Source of the DNA: Deltaproteobacteria bacterium UBA796
GTDB lineage: Bacteria; Myxococcota_A; UBA796
Length of the DNA stretch: 28,817 nucleotides
NCBI GenBank assembly: GCA_002296975.1
Contig: DBIS01000142.1
Coordinates: 1 to 28,817, forward strand
Reading direction: 5' to 3'
Shown in pieces: positions 8,424 to 15,548 of this stretch (positions within the stretch are counted from its first letter, which is position 1; each line of letters opens with the position of its first letter). The translations under genes and the position numbers were made by a program. Under the pieces are notes generated by a model. The model did no database searches and had not been told where the DNA came from. It worked only from the letters and a program-made list of their open reading frames with translations.

Positions 8424-9443
8424 CTAACGACTCGCGACACAAAAAGAGAGCAACACCCACAAAGCGCGGGCGAATAATTCGGGGTCTTGCTGAGATAAAA
8501 TAAGTGGGCCCAAATCAACCGACTCAATGGGCTCCCATCCACTGGGAAGTGCTTTTGGCACCGGAAAGACTTGGCCTGATGCGTCAGACCACCCTTCGCC
8601 GCCATCGGTGATGGCCATATATAAGGTGCGCCGATTCAGTTCGGTGTCGAATTGATCATGCTGAAAGTGCAGGTCCATCCATTCTTTTTGTGCACCGACC
8701 ATCAAGGGCTCGCCCAAATTTAAGACCACAAACACACGGTCTCGAAGACCATCGTTAGCGTGTAAAACAGCCAACAGCCTGTGAAGTCCATCTCCCTTGG
8801 CCAAGATCACCAGGCGCTGGTGCTTTGTGGTCAACAAAGCGCACAAGCTCGCCTCGTCGACATTCGTCACTTTGACCACAGCGCAGTGCGGTACGGCCGC
8901 AATCATGGGCCTTTCGTCAAAGCCCACCACCGCCACCACCACATCATTAAACCGACGGGCGATGGCCGCTTGAAGGTCCGCCTCCCACAAGGCCACAGCC
9001 TCCCAGCCCACGCCAGGGGCCAAAACAGAGGCGGGGTCGTAGGCAGGGCCAAGCTCAGCGGGGTCGACCATCAAGGCCTCACTGGCTGCTGGAAGGGTCC
9101 TAAACATCAACTCTGCTCGAGCTAAAGGACCATCCTGTTCGATGAGTGCATCGACTAAAATACGCTCGCCATCCAAAGCTGGGACGGGAATGTCTTTTAA
9201 GTCTGGGCGATGCAACTTGGCGTAGACCGACCGGCCCGCGGGGTGGTACGGCACGGTCAGCAACCGCTCCCACCATTGCTCATGGCGGCCGCCTCCCGCC
9301 TCCACCTCTCCCCGAATCACGGTGGCCAAAATGGTCTTCCACAGACGCTCATAGTCCAGTGCCGGCGGTTTTTGAACACTCAACCACGCCGCCACCAACA
9401 GGCCCATAAACACGGCCAACTCCACCCAGTTTTCAAGGCTCAT
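8424..9443 (-). CDS. Unrecognised membrane-anchored alpha/beta protein
   Basis: A 339-residue protein with one N-terminal transmembrane helix (about residues 6-22, VELAVFMGLLVAAWLSV) and a large soluble part, probably facing the cytoplasm or periplasm as a single domain. Alternating beta/alpha character is visible: NDVVVAVVGFDE, CAVVKVTNVDEAS, RLVILAKGDG, RVFVVLNLGEPL, followed by a W-rich C-terminal part and a final hydrophobic stretch (ARALWVLLSFCVA). I do not recognise the family and see no catalytic motif I would trust. Its ATG overlaps the stop of the O-antigen ligase-like gene by four bases (ATGA), so translation is coupled; SpmA-SpmB follows. The context suggests a role in envelope polysaccharide handling, but this is only inference. 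Confidence 0.8.
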   Translation of the reverse strand: MSLENWVELAVFMGLLVAAWLSVQKPPALDYERLWKTILATVIRGEVEAGGGRHEQWWERLLTVPYHPAGRSVYAKLHRPDLKDIPVPALDGERILVDALIEQDGPLARAELMFRTLPAASEALMVDPAELGPAYDPASVLAPGVGWEAVALWEADLQAAIARRFNDVVVAVVGFDERPMIAAVPHCAVVKVTNVDEASLCALLTTKHQRLVILAKGDGLHRLLAVLHANDGLRDRVFVVLNLGEPLMVGAQKEWMDLHFQHDQFDTELNRRTLYMAITDGGEGWSDASGQVFPVPKALPSGWEPIESVDLGPLILSQQDPELFARALWVLLSFCVASR

Positions 9444-10873
9444 TGGCGCCCCTCATTCCCATCATCAAAAGACCAGGCCGGAAGTGCCCGGCCTTCATCA
9501 ACCAAGCGTCGAACAATCAAATACAAAGCGGTGTACAAAGCCAAAAACTCCCACATGGGTTTCTCGCTAAGGGTGAATTCAACCCATGACCAGGCAAAAT
9601 AACCCACCATCGCCGCCGGCATGGTCCAAGCGAAAACCTCGGCCTCGGTACCACGGGTCATCATGATCAGCTCGCGCGCCATGCGAACCACGCTCATCAC
9701 CAACCAAACAAGGAGCCCCACACCGACCACACCATAATGGGCGATCATCTCCCAGGGGATGCCGTGCGGATAGGTGTAAAGCGACTGAGCGAGGTAGTTA
9801 TTGTAGTGAGGCAGCAGGTCTTCATACCCACCTGCGCCAATACCGAGTCCGCCGGTATCGATGAACATTTGCACGCAGGTGAGCCAATTCAACTGGCGAT
9901 AGTTCTGCCTCAGGCTCAGATTGGACACAATCCGTGAGAATGCTTTGGCGGTATCTCCCACATCAAACACGATGCCGATGGCGATGATGAACGCGCCGAT
10001 CATCAAAAACCGGAGAAACCACTTTCTAAAGAGCGGATGGGCCATGGCGACCAATACACCACCGATGAGTGTCGCATAGGCGCCCCCACGAGAACCGGAC
10101 TTGAGCATCATCACGAATACGAAAAATCCGGCCACCACCAAAACCATGCGCACAAGGCGGTTTCGCTCGATTAAGGCCATGCCAAAGGCGGTGTGGATGA
10201 TAAACATCATGTGCATTGCAAACCAGTTGGGCTGTTGGCCAAGCCCCGTCTCACGCCCGCCACCCGCGGCTGCTTTGAAAACCACGTCGGTGGTGCTAAT
10301 GCCGGCCGCATCCAGCAATAAGGTCAGCACACCCACACCCACAGTCGCCCCCACCCAAAACCAGAGCATTAAACGAAACTGAGCCCATTCACGGACAAAG
10401 GCCAAGATGACCATCACATTGGCAAGCACCACAAAGAGTGGCAAAAGCTCGGAGAGGCCATCTTTTGGGTTTTCGCTCCACAATAAGGACAAGCCAGTCC
10501 ACACAATCAAGCCCAATAATGGCTCTCGCCAGGGCCATCGGCGCCACAGCTGGGTGGAGTTGACAGCTGCATGATATATCAGCGCCATCAAACACAGCAA
10601 TAATACAGGTTCGAAGGGGCCAATACCCGTTCTTCCGACCCTTAAAAATACCGTTGCACCCGTCGAAAACAAGCGGGCGGTGATAAGCAGGCCCACCCCC
10701 AAGACAGGCCTTTCGAGCACCACCAGGGCACCGAACACCGCACACAGCAAGGCAACCACGGCCACGGGCTTGAGCGCGAAACCGACCACGGCTATCAATT
10801 GGACGGCGACCACCACGGCCAACACCCGAGGTCCACCGGCCCAAGCCGTCCACCGTTGAAGTCTTTGATTCAT
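9440..10873 (-). CDS. O-antigen ligase / polymerase-like protein (Wzy_C family)
   Basis: A 477-residue polytopic inner-membrane protein with about 11-12 predicted transmembrane segments. The WaaL/Wzy_C pattern is visible: a run of N-terminal helices, a central LKSGSRGGAYATLIGG motif typical of the family, then a large periplasmic loop (roughly residues 315-375, between the IIAIGIVFDVG and GVVGVGLLVWL membrane segments) containing GLGIGAGGYED and YPHGIPWEMIAHYGVVG with a conserved histidine. Such proteins ligate or polymerise undecaprenyl-linked glycans at the periplasmic face. Ligase versus polymerase cannot be decided from sequence. ATG 10873 is preferred; an in-frame GTG at 10888 is possible. 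First gene of a three-gene leftward operon, divergent from a GT-C-like gene. Confidence 0.88.
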   Translation of the reverse strand: MNQRLQRWTAWAGGPRVLAVVVAVQLIAVVGFALKPVAVVALLCAVFGALVVLERPVLGVGLLITARLFSTGATVFLRVGRTGIGPFEPVLLLCLMALIYHAAVNSTQLWRRWPWREPLLGLIVWTGLSLLWSENPKDGLSELLPLFVVLANVMVILAFVREWAQFRLMLWFWVGATVGVGVLTLLLDAAGISTTDVVFKAAAGGGRETGLGQQPNWFAMHMMFIIHTAFGMALIERNRLVRMVLVVAGFFVFVMMLKSGSRGGAYATLIGGVLVAMAHPLFRKWFLRFLMIGAFIIAIGIVFDVGDTAKAFSRIVSNLSLRQNYRQLNWLTCVQMFIDTGGLGIGAGGYEDLLPHYNNYLAQSLYTYPHGIPWEMIAHYGVVGVGLLVWLVMSVVRMARELIMMTRGTEAEVFAWTMPAAMVGYFAWSWVEFTLSEKPMWEFLALYTALYLIVRRLVDEGRALPAWSFDDGNEGRQ

Positions 10874-11122
10874 GGGCTCCGCGCCCACGATCAGGGCTCA
10901 GGCTATTCTAACGTCTCGGCGGGCGGGGTTTGGGACGGACTCGCACAGGGACGGGAACGGGGGCGATTGGAAAAATCTCTGCCACCCACTCATCGACTTT
11001 GTCAGCCCACTGGGCCAACTTCTCGCGCCAACCGTTATTATGTAACTTGGTCAAAACAAGCCTCCTTCACCTATTATAGTCATGTTTTTAGCCAACCGTC
11101 TTTTTCAACCCCACCCATCCCA
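10874..11122. other. Divergent intergenic region
   Basis: About 250 bases between the O-antigen ligase-like gene (-) and the GT-C-like gene (+). It should hold both promoters. The rightward reading frame is open across it and into the ligase gene, but that extension lacks protein-like character (Pro/Gly/Arg/Thr-rich, no hydrophobic pattern), so it is treated as non-coding. One plausible rightward promoter is listed separately. Confidence 0.55.
11048..11077 (+). promoter_or_regulatory. Candidate sigma70-type promoter
   Basis: TGGTCA (11048-11053) and TATTAT (11072-11077) are separated by 18 bases, with the expected start site near 11084, about 40 bases before ATG 11123. Both hexamers are imperfect, so this is a candidate only. 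Confidence 0.35.
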
Positions 11123-12787
11123 ATGCGCTCACCTCTAAACCCACGAACACATCTGGTATTGATGCTCATTTTGGGTCTCTATTTTACCCTTGGGTTGATG
11201 GGCATGACCGAAATCGGGGTGGTTGGAGAGGTGGCCTGGACCTGGATGAACGGCGCTGCGGACCCAAACTTGGCGGGGGGCACACAAACAGATTCAAATG
11301 GGCTTTTCGTCGCCGCGAATACCCGACCGATGGTGGCGATACGCGCTGGAGGCTTTTCGCTGCCACTGCTAATCAACCTCTACACAGGCGGCCTTGCGGA
11401 CTGGCCAGCACGACTCGTGTCGCCCTTGGGCATTGGGGCGGTGTCGGTACTACACATGGTGTTTGGGGGTCTATTGATCGCCTTGGTGCACCGGTTTCTA
11501 CGCTTTCATGCCACGGGCTTGACTGCGACGACCGCCGCCTTTTTACTCGCCACCGACTGGGTTTATATTTTTCATCGTCGCGCCTTGGGGGGCACAGAGA
11601 CCCTGCTCGCTGCATCGAGCTTACTGTGTTTGTGGGCCTTATGGAGCAGGCGCTGGGCGGGGGGGCGCCATGGGCTCATCGCCCTCGCCGCCGGGGTAGG
11701 CCTTGGGCTTAGTGCCAAGTTCACTTTCATTTTTACGCTCCTGGCGCTCGGTCTCACCGCGCTCATTTTGCGGCGAGACAAACCCAGACTCGGGCCACCT
11801 TTACCAGACCGGTGGGCCCCGATTACCGCTGCATTATTTCTACCGCTTCTCCCCTTGGTCGTCGGCTTTTTTGTGTTTGCGTTGGCACAACTGCCCACAC
11901 TCGCCACCCACGACCACATCCAACCTCAGCTCCAGCGGATTTGGGGAGCGCTCAGCGGAGGCCCAAGACCGGCCCGCGAGTCACTTGCCGCCCTTGCTGC
12001 TTGGACCGGCAACCCCCTCAGCTTTCTCTCTGCCGCGTGGGGGGCGAAAGTGCCGATCTGGTTTTCACCCCTGCGCACCTTGGGTTGGGCTTTGGTCGCC
12101 ATGGGTACAGCGGTCGCATGGTTTAAGCCCGACGCCACACCAAGACTGGCACTGTCCCGTTTTTGCTCAGTGTTTTTGGTGCTTCAGGTGGGCATTATTT
12201 GGGGCGTGGCCCGCGACCTCCATCACCTGGCGGTGGCCACCCCCACCTTGATGATCGTGGCAGGCCTCGCTTTTGACAATCTGGCTGGGCTCTTCGCCCC
12301 CCATAAAAGCTTTCTACGGCGCTTGGCCGTTGTCGTTTTTTGTATGCCGTGGACCTGGGTGAACCTCTTGGCGATTTCAGGCACCGACACAGCAATGCGC
12401 AGCATCAGCCGCCCGACGTGCAGTCGCTCTGGCCAGACAGCCATCATCGAGATGCTCACCCAAAATGGGGCCACAAAGGTCCTGACATTGGACTACGAGT
12501 CGGCGGGTGCTCTCGACGTCGACGCCCCGGAGACTCGTTTTATCCATGGCTGGCCACGAATCGTCACCGACCGTTCGAGCGCACTCGAGGCGCTGCTGCC
12601 ATTGGCGGTGGGCGGGCATCTGCTGGTGATTTCAGATGCACCACCGTGGACCTACAATCTCAGGCCTCGGCCACTGGCCCTGTATAAAGCGGCGGAACGG
12701 GCCGGTGTCGAGACGGTGGCGGTCGATCGTCTACCCGACGATGCCGCGGTCCTCTACGCTGTGGGTTTGCAAAAGGGTCGGCCCTAA
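11123..12787 (+). CDS. GT-C-like multispanning membrane protein (putative lipid-linked sugar glycosyltransferase)
   Basis: About 554 residues from ATG 11123, with roughly 10 transmembrane segments in the first 430 residues and a soluble C-terminal domain (about 430-554). The architecture and the early luminal-loop acidic residue in MTEIGVVGE resemble ArnT/PMT-type GT-C enzymes, which transfer sugars from polyprenyl phosphate at the periplasmic face, but the usual DE or DD pair is not clearly present. FLLATDWVYIFHRRALGGTE matches the conserved helix that follows the first large loop in such proteins. A longer in-frame start at 10799 would overlap the ligase gene and is unlikely. The 3' stop overlaps the stop of the convergent M23 gene. 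Substrate unknown. Confidence 0.7.
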   Translation: MRSPLNPRTHLVLMLILGLYFTLGLMGMTEIGVVGEVAWTWMNGAADPNLAGGTQTDSNGLFVAANTRPMVAIRAGGFSLPLLINLYTGGLADWPARLVSPLGIGAVSVLHMVFGGLLIALVHRFLRFHATGLTATTAAFLLATDWVYIFHRRALGGTETLLAASSLLCLWALWSRRWAGGRHGLIALAAGVGLGLSAKFTFIFTLLALGLTALILRRDKPRLGPPLPDRWAPITAALFLPLLPLVVGFFVFALAQLPTLATHDHIQPQLQRIWGALSGGPRPARESLAALAAWTGNPLSFLSAAWGAKVPIWFSPLRTLGWALVAMGTAVAWFKPDATPRLALSRFCSVFLVLQVGIIWGVARDLHHLAVATPTLMIVAGLAFDNLAGLFAPHKSFLRRLAVVVFCMPWTWVNLLAISGTDTAMRSISRPTCSRSGQTAIIEMLTQNGATKVLTLDYESAGALDVDAPETRFIHGWPRIVTDRSSALEALLPLAVGGHLLVISDAPPWTYNLRPRPLALYKAAERAGVETVAVDRLPDDAAVLYAVGLQKGRP

Positions 12788-13827
12788 CGCCTCGCCAAGG
12801 CGTTCCCGAGGAGCGCGTCCAATCGCGCCACATCGCTTCTAAACGCATCGCGTTCTCCCGTGTGAATGGACCGCTTGACGGTCCCGTGAATGGTGACTGG
12901 ATCGAGGACCCGCCGCCCTTTGTTGAGTTGATAGTGAAGGTGGGGTGCCGTGGACCGCCCGGTGTTTCCGCTCGCGCCCAAGACCCCACCTGCTGACACG
13001 CGCTGCCCGGGCTTTACACCTGTCTTTGAGAGGTGCAGGTACTTGGCGAGGGTGCCATCGGAAAACTTAAGTTCAACGCAGTTTCCATTCGCCCGTGTGT
13101 TCCAGTTGGTTCGGGTGATGGTCCCTGCGCGGGTGGCGATGATTGCGGTGCCTTCGGGTGTTTTGAAATCCATCCCTGCGTGACTTGGACGGTCTTTCAA
13201 TAATGAGGTCACCATCTCGTAATCGGCCAAAGGACTCTCTTTGAGCCGGCGGGCGATCTCGCTTCCATCGCGTTCCCAAAAACTTGGGAAGGCATCGGAG
13301 CCACGCTTGAAGCGATAAGCGCTCAGGGTGCGGCCTAATTTACCTGAGGTCAGCAGGGCTGCAGCGATCTCGACGCCGTGGTCGCCAACCTTCCAGGCAA
13401 CCACCACCCGATCGCCTTTGCGAAGATCGCGACGCAAATCGATATCCCAGTGAAATAGACGCGAGTAAACAGCGCTCAGGGCTGCGCCATTTTTGGGTTC
13501 GGCCTTCGCGAAGGTTCGGGCCAATGAATGGCTGACCTCTTCGTCAAGGATGTTCCAATCTGGATTGTTCACCGCTACTCCGCGCTCGATGGGCAGGGCA
13601 ACATCGGGGGTGGGTGACATGGAGGCGGGCACCACCTCTACTGGAATACTGACACCACCCGACGGGGGCGAAACGGCCTCGTTCACGCCAACCGGCTCCC
13701 CATCCGGAACGACCAAGACTGGGCGTGCGGGGGGTGGTCGATGGGTGACCATGTACAAATTCAACGACAGCGATGTGGTCAGGAGTCCGGCGAGGAGCCA
13801 GGGCCGACCCGAGGGGAGTTTGGGCAT
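12784..13827 (-). CDS. M23 family zinc metallopeptidase, YebA/MepM-like peptidoglycan endopeptidase
   Basis: A 347-residue protein with an N-terminal membrane anchor or signal segment (about residues 10-28), a proline-rich linker, and an intermediate domain containing FHWDIDLRRDLRKGDRVVV, typical of the Csd3/ShyA/MepM group that precedes the peptidase. The peptidase domain has zinc ligands in the HxGxD motif (HAGMD) and the HxH motif (PHLHYQL), so it should be active. The G-N-T-G-x-S-T-A-P-H-L-H block is classic M23. Acts in the periplasm, probably cleaving peptide cross-links during wall growth. Starts at ATG 13827. Its stop codon overlaps the stop of the convergent GT-C-like gene. Confidence 0.93.
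   Translation of the reverse strand: MPKLPSGRPWLLAGLLTTSLSLNLYMVTHRPPPARPVLVVPDGEPVGVNEAVSPPSGGVSIPVEVVPASMSPTPDVALPIERGVAVNNPDWNILDEEVSHSLARTFAKAEPKNGAALSAVYSRLFHWDIDLRRDLRKGDRVVVAWKVGDHGVEIAAALLTSGKLGRTLSAYRFKRGSDAFPSFWERDGSEIARRLKESPLADYEMVTSLLKDRPSHAGMDFKTPEGTAIIATRAGTITRTNWNTRANGNCVELKFSDGTLAKYLHLSKTGVKPGQRVSAGGVLGASGNTGRSTAPHLHYQLNKGRRVLDPVTIHGTVKRSIHTGERDAFRSDVARLDALLGNALARR
12786..12804. terminator. Hairpin at the overlapping convergent stop codons
   Basis: A perfect 7-base-pair stem AACGCCT/AGGCGTT with a 5-base loop (12793-12797) sits exactly on the junction of the two convergent genes. There is no U-tract on either strand, so it is at best a weak bidirectional terminator or a transcript-end stabiliser. 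Confidence 0.3.
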
Positions 13828-14090
13828 ATTGGGGGATGTTCTGGGGTGCAGGGAGCGGGGAGTTCAGCGGGGACAGTTCACCGTCACGCTTTTCTCTGTG
13901 CTTGTCAAGTCATGCCCTCGAAAATGGATTAACGATAAGAAATAAATCCAGATTAAACCTGGATTTTTAAGAAAAAATAAATATTTCAAAAAAAGGCCAA
14001 GAAAACCTACAGGTGGCGTTTTCCGGTCCGATGAATGGGGTGCGGGTTCAGTGTGCTACTGGAGGAAGAACCGCAGGCGTGAAGAGTTGC
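13828..14090. other. AT-rich intergenic region with inverted repeats upstream of tRNA-Asn
   Basis: No gene is supported here. The stretch 13928-14010 is strikingly A/T-rich compared with its surroundings. It holds an 8-base-pair inverted repeat AAATCCAG/CTGGATTT (13944-13951 and 13959-13966, 7-base spacer) and a weaker GAAAAC/GTTTTC pair (14001-14006, 14018-14023). It should contain the promoters of the leftward M23 gene and the rightward tRNA, but no convincing -35/-10 pair was identified for either. Confidence 0.5.
13944..13966. repeat. Inverted repeat, 8-bp arms with 7-bp spacer
   Basis: AAATCCAG and CTGGATTT are perfectly complementary arms around the spacer ATTAAAC. Followed by TT on the plus strand. 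Could be an operator or a weak hairpin; no upstream plus-strand gene is nearby to need a terminator. Confidence 0.5.
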
Positions 14091-14166
14091 TGGGGTGTGG
14101 TCCAATTGGCAGGACGCCCGGCTGTTACCCGGGAAGGTGCTGGTTCGAACCCGGCTGCCCCAGCCA
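14091..14166 (+). tRNA. tRNA-Asn (anticodon GTT)
   Basis: A full 76-base cloverleaf folds by eye: acceptor TGGGGTG/TGCCCCA with two G-U pairs, D stem GTCC/GGAC with loop AATTGGCA, anticodon stem CCCGG/CCGGG with loop CTGTTAC (anticodon GTT at loop positions 3-5), a 5-base variable loop, and T stem GCTGG/CCGGC around TTCGAAC. The discriminator base is G, as in other asparagine tRNAs, and CCA is encoded. The antisense of this region yields a spurious AAGFEPA-type protein that often enters databases. Confidence 0.97.
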
Positions 14167-14226
14167 CTCTCCGCCACTCCGGGCAGCTGACAATCTTGAA
14201 CGACACCTGCTCGATACCCGAGGAGT

Positions 14227-14263
14227 TGGCCAGAATCGCGACAACGGTTCTGGCCACTTTTTT
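14227..14263 (+). terminator. Rho-independent terminator downstream of tRNA-Asn
   Basis: A perfect 9-base-pair stem TGGCCAGAA/TTCTGGCCA (14227-14235 and 14248-14256) with a 12-base loop is followed by C and six T residues (14258-14263). Orientation fits ending the tRNA transcript, whose mature end lies 60 bases upstream. On the minus strand it lacks a U-tract, so it would not terminate tldE. Confidence 0.85.
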
Positions 14264-14303
14264 GGCTTGTATACACCGAAGCCGAAAGGCCTCAAAAGCT
14301 GAA

Positions 14304-15548
14304 TCAACCCACAACGTCCATGTGGGTCACAAAGAAGCCCTCATCGCTAAATGGGTCTACACGCTGCGAGGTCGCCCCCACAAATCCACCGCCAAGCACA
14401 TCGAGAATATTGCCCTTCAATGTGCAGGCCGGCAAACGTCCAATGGGTCGACCTTGACCATCCAACGCGATCAACACCTGAGCGGGTAAAGCGATATCGC
14501 CGCTTCGTGTGCAATCACCACCGGCCACAAACCAAGCCAAAACTGCGCCATCATCGCCGATCAACTCACTGAGGGTCTCGGCTGTTGGCTTTGCTGCAAG
14601 TTGGCCAAAACCACTCCGTGGAAGAGAAGCGATATCACCGATGGCTGTACCGGTCGGGGCCAGGCCGAAACGATGTGCGTCCCGCTTATTGGTCGCCAGA
14701 TTCGTTATTTCTCCAGCCCGAATAATGTCGAGGTTAGCCGGGCTGCGAATCACACCTTCCATGTCGAAAGGACAAACCCGCACCGAATCGGCGTCACGGA
14801 TATCCCTCAAGGTCAACCGGGATGAAAAGTGTTGCTGGCCATCAGCGAGCATGCCATCAAAAAAACTAGCCCCCGTCGCATACACCCGACCCAATAAATC
14901 TGAGCGAATCATCTGAGTAAGACCCATGCCTGCCATGGAGTTGAGGCCCGGAAAAACCACCCGAAGCCGGCCAGATGCTGGGGCTAAAACTTGCCCATAA
15001 GCGCTCAGGTGCGCCCGAAACTCTGCCAGCACTTGGTCCACATCGACCACAGCGCACTCCACCCCGACGAAGGTGTCCATGATATTGCCGGAGCCCTTTT
15101 CTTTGGCCACAAATGCCAAGGTCGTGGTGTCGCGGCTGTAGTGTAAATCGAGGCCAGCGTCCGATTGGATATGCCAAGCCCTGCGACACTGCTCGACACC
15201 GTGCGAAAAGACAAAACCTGGAAACTCATGGTTGAGGGCACCCAAAACCGATTCGGTAAGTGCCACCAGTTCGTCGACGCTGCGATGGTCGCCATCGTGG
15301 GCCACCGTGTGGCTTCGATCGGACTCAGGCTCGACTGGGTAGGGCACATCAAAAATCAAGGACGCTTTGGCCGACTCGGTCAGTGCTTCGATATCACTTT
15401 GGCCGACAGCACTGGCCAAGCCCACACGCGCATTCTCGATGACCCGCACCGCTGTTTGGGCCTCGTTCTGAGTCCGAACCGATGCCACCTGGCTATTGAC
15501 CACCCCCAGCTTTTGGGTCTGTGTTTCTGAACGGATGATTTCTCTCAT
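14304..15548 (-). CDS. tldE: TldE/PmbA-like subunit of the TldD-TldE protease
   Basis: A 414-residue member of the PmbA/TldD family that lacks the HExxxH zinc motif, as expected for TldE, the non-catalytic partner. The C-terminal region shows the family pattern D-M-E-G-V followed by G-x-x-x-x-x-x-T-N, and later G-D-C-T-R-S-G-D and the GNILDVLGGG segment. In E. coli the heterodimer degrades unfolded peptides and processes microcin B17 leader and CcdA. Start chosen at ATG 15548, where the tldD stop overlaps by four bases (ATGA), rather than at the longer frame opening at 15608 inside tldD. The four-base overlap fits stoichiometric coexpression. No RiPP precursor was seen nearby. Confidence 0.88.
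   Translation of the reverse strand: MREIIRSETQTQKLGVVNSQVASVRTQNEAQTAVRVIENARVGLASAVGQSDIEALTESAKASLIFDVPYPVEPESDRSHTVAHDGDHRSVDELVALTESVLGALNHEFPGFVFSHGVEQCRRAWHIQSDAGLDLHYSRDTTTLAFVAKEKGSGNIMDTFVGVECAVVDVDQVLAEFRAHLSAYGQVLAPASGRLRVVFPGLNSMAGMGLTQMIRSDLLGRVYATGASFFDGMLADGQQHFSSRLTLRDIRDADSVRVCPFDMEGVIRSPANLDIIRAGEITNLATNKRDAHRFGLAPTGTAIGDIASLPRSGFGQLAAKPTAETLSELIGDDGAVLAWFVAGGDCTRSGDIALPAQVLIALDGQGRPIGRLPACTLKGNILDVLGGGFVGATSQRVDPFSDEGFFVTHMDVVG

Noticed and set aside
10799..11122. N-terminal extension of the GT-C-like gene back to 10799
   Set aside because: It overlaps the divergent O-antigen ligase-like gene and its translation is Pro/Arg/Thr-rich without family character; ATG 11123 begins just before the first TM helix.
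14091..14166. tRNA-Asn as an integration (att) site
   Set aside because: No integrase gene and no second copy of the tRNA 3' end noticed in the window.
14007..14314. Antisense reading frames over the tRNA encoding AAGFEPA-like peptides
   Set aside because: They are complementary to tRNA-Asn; this is a well-known spurious translation of tRNA genes, not a protein.
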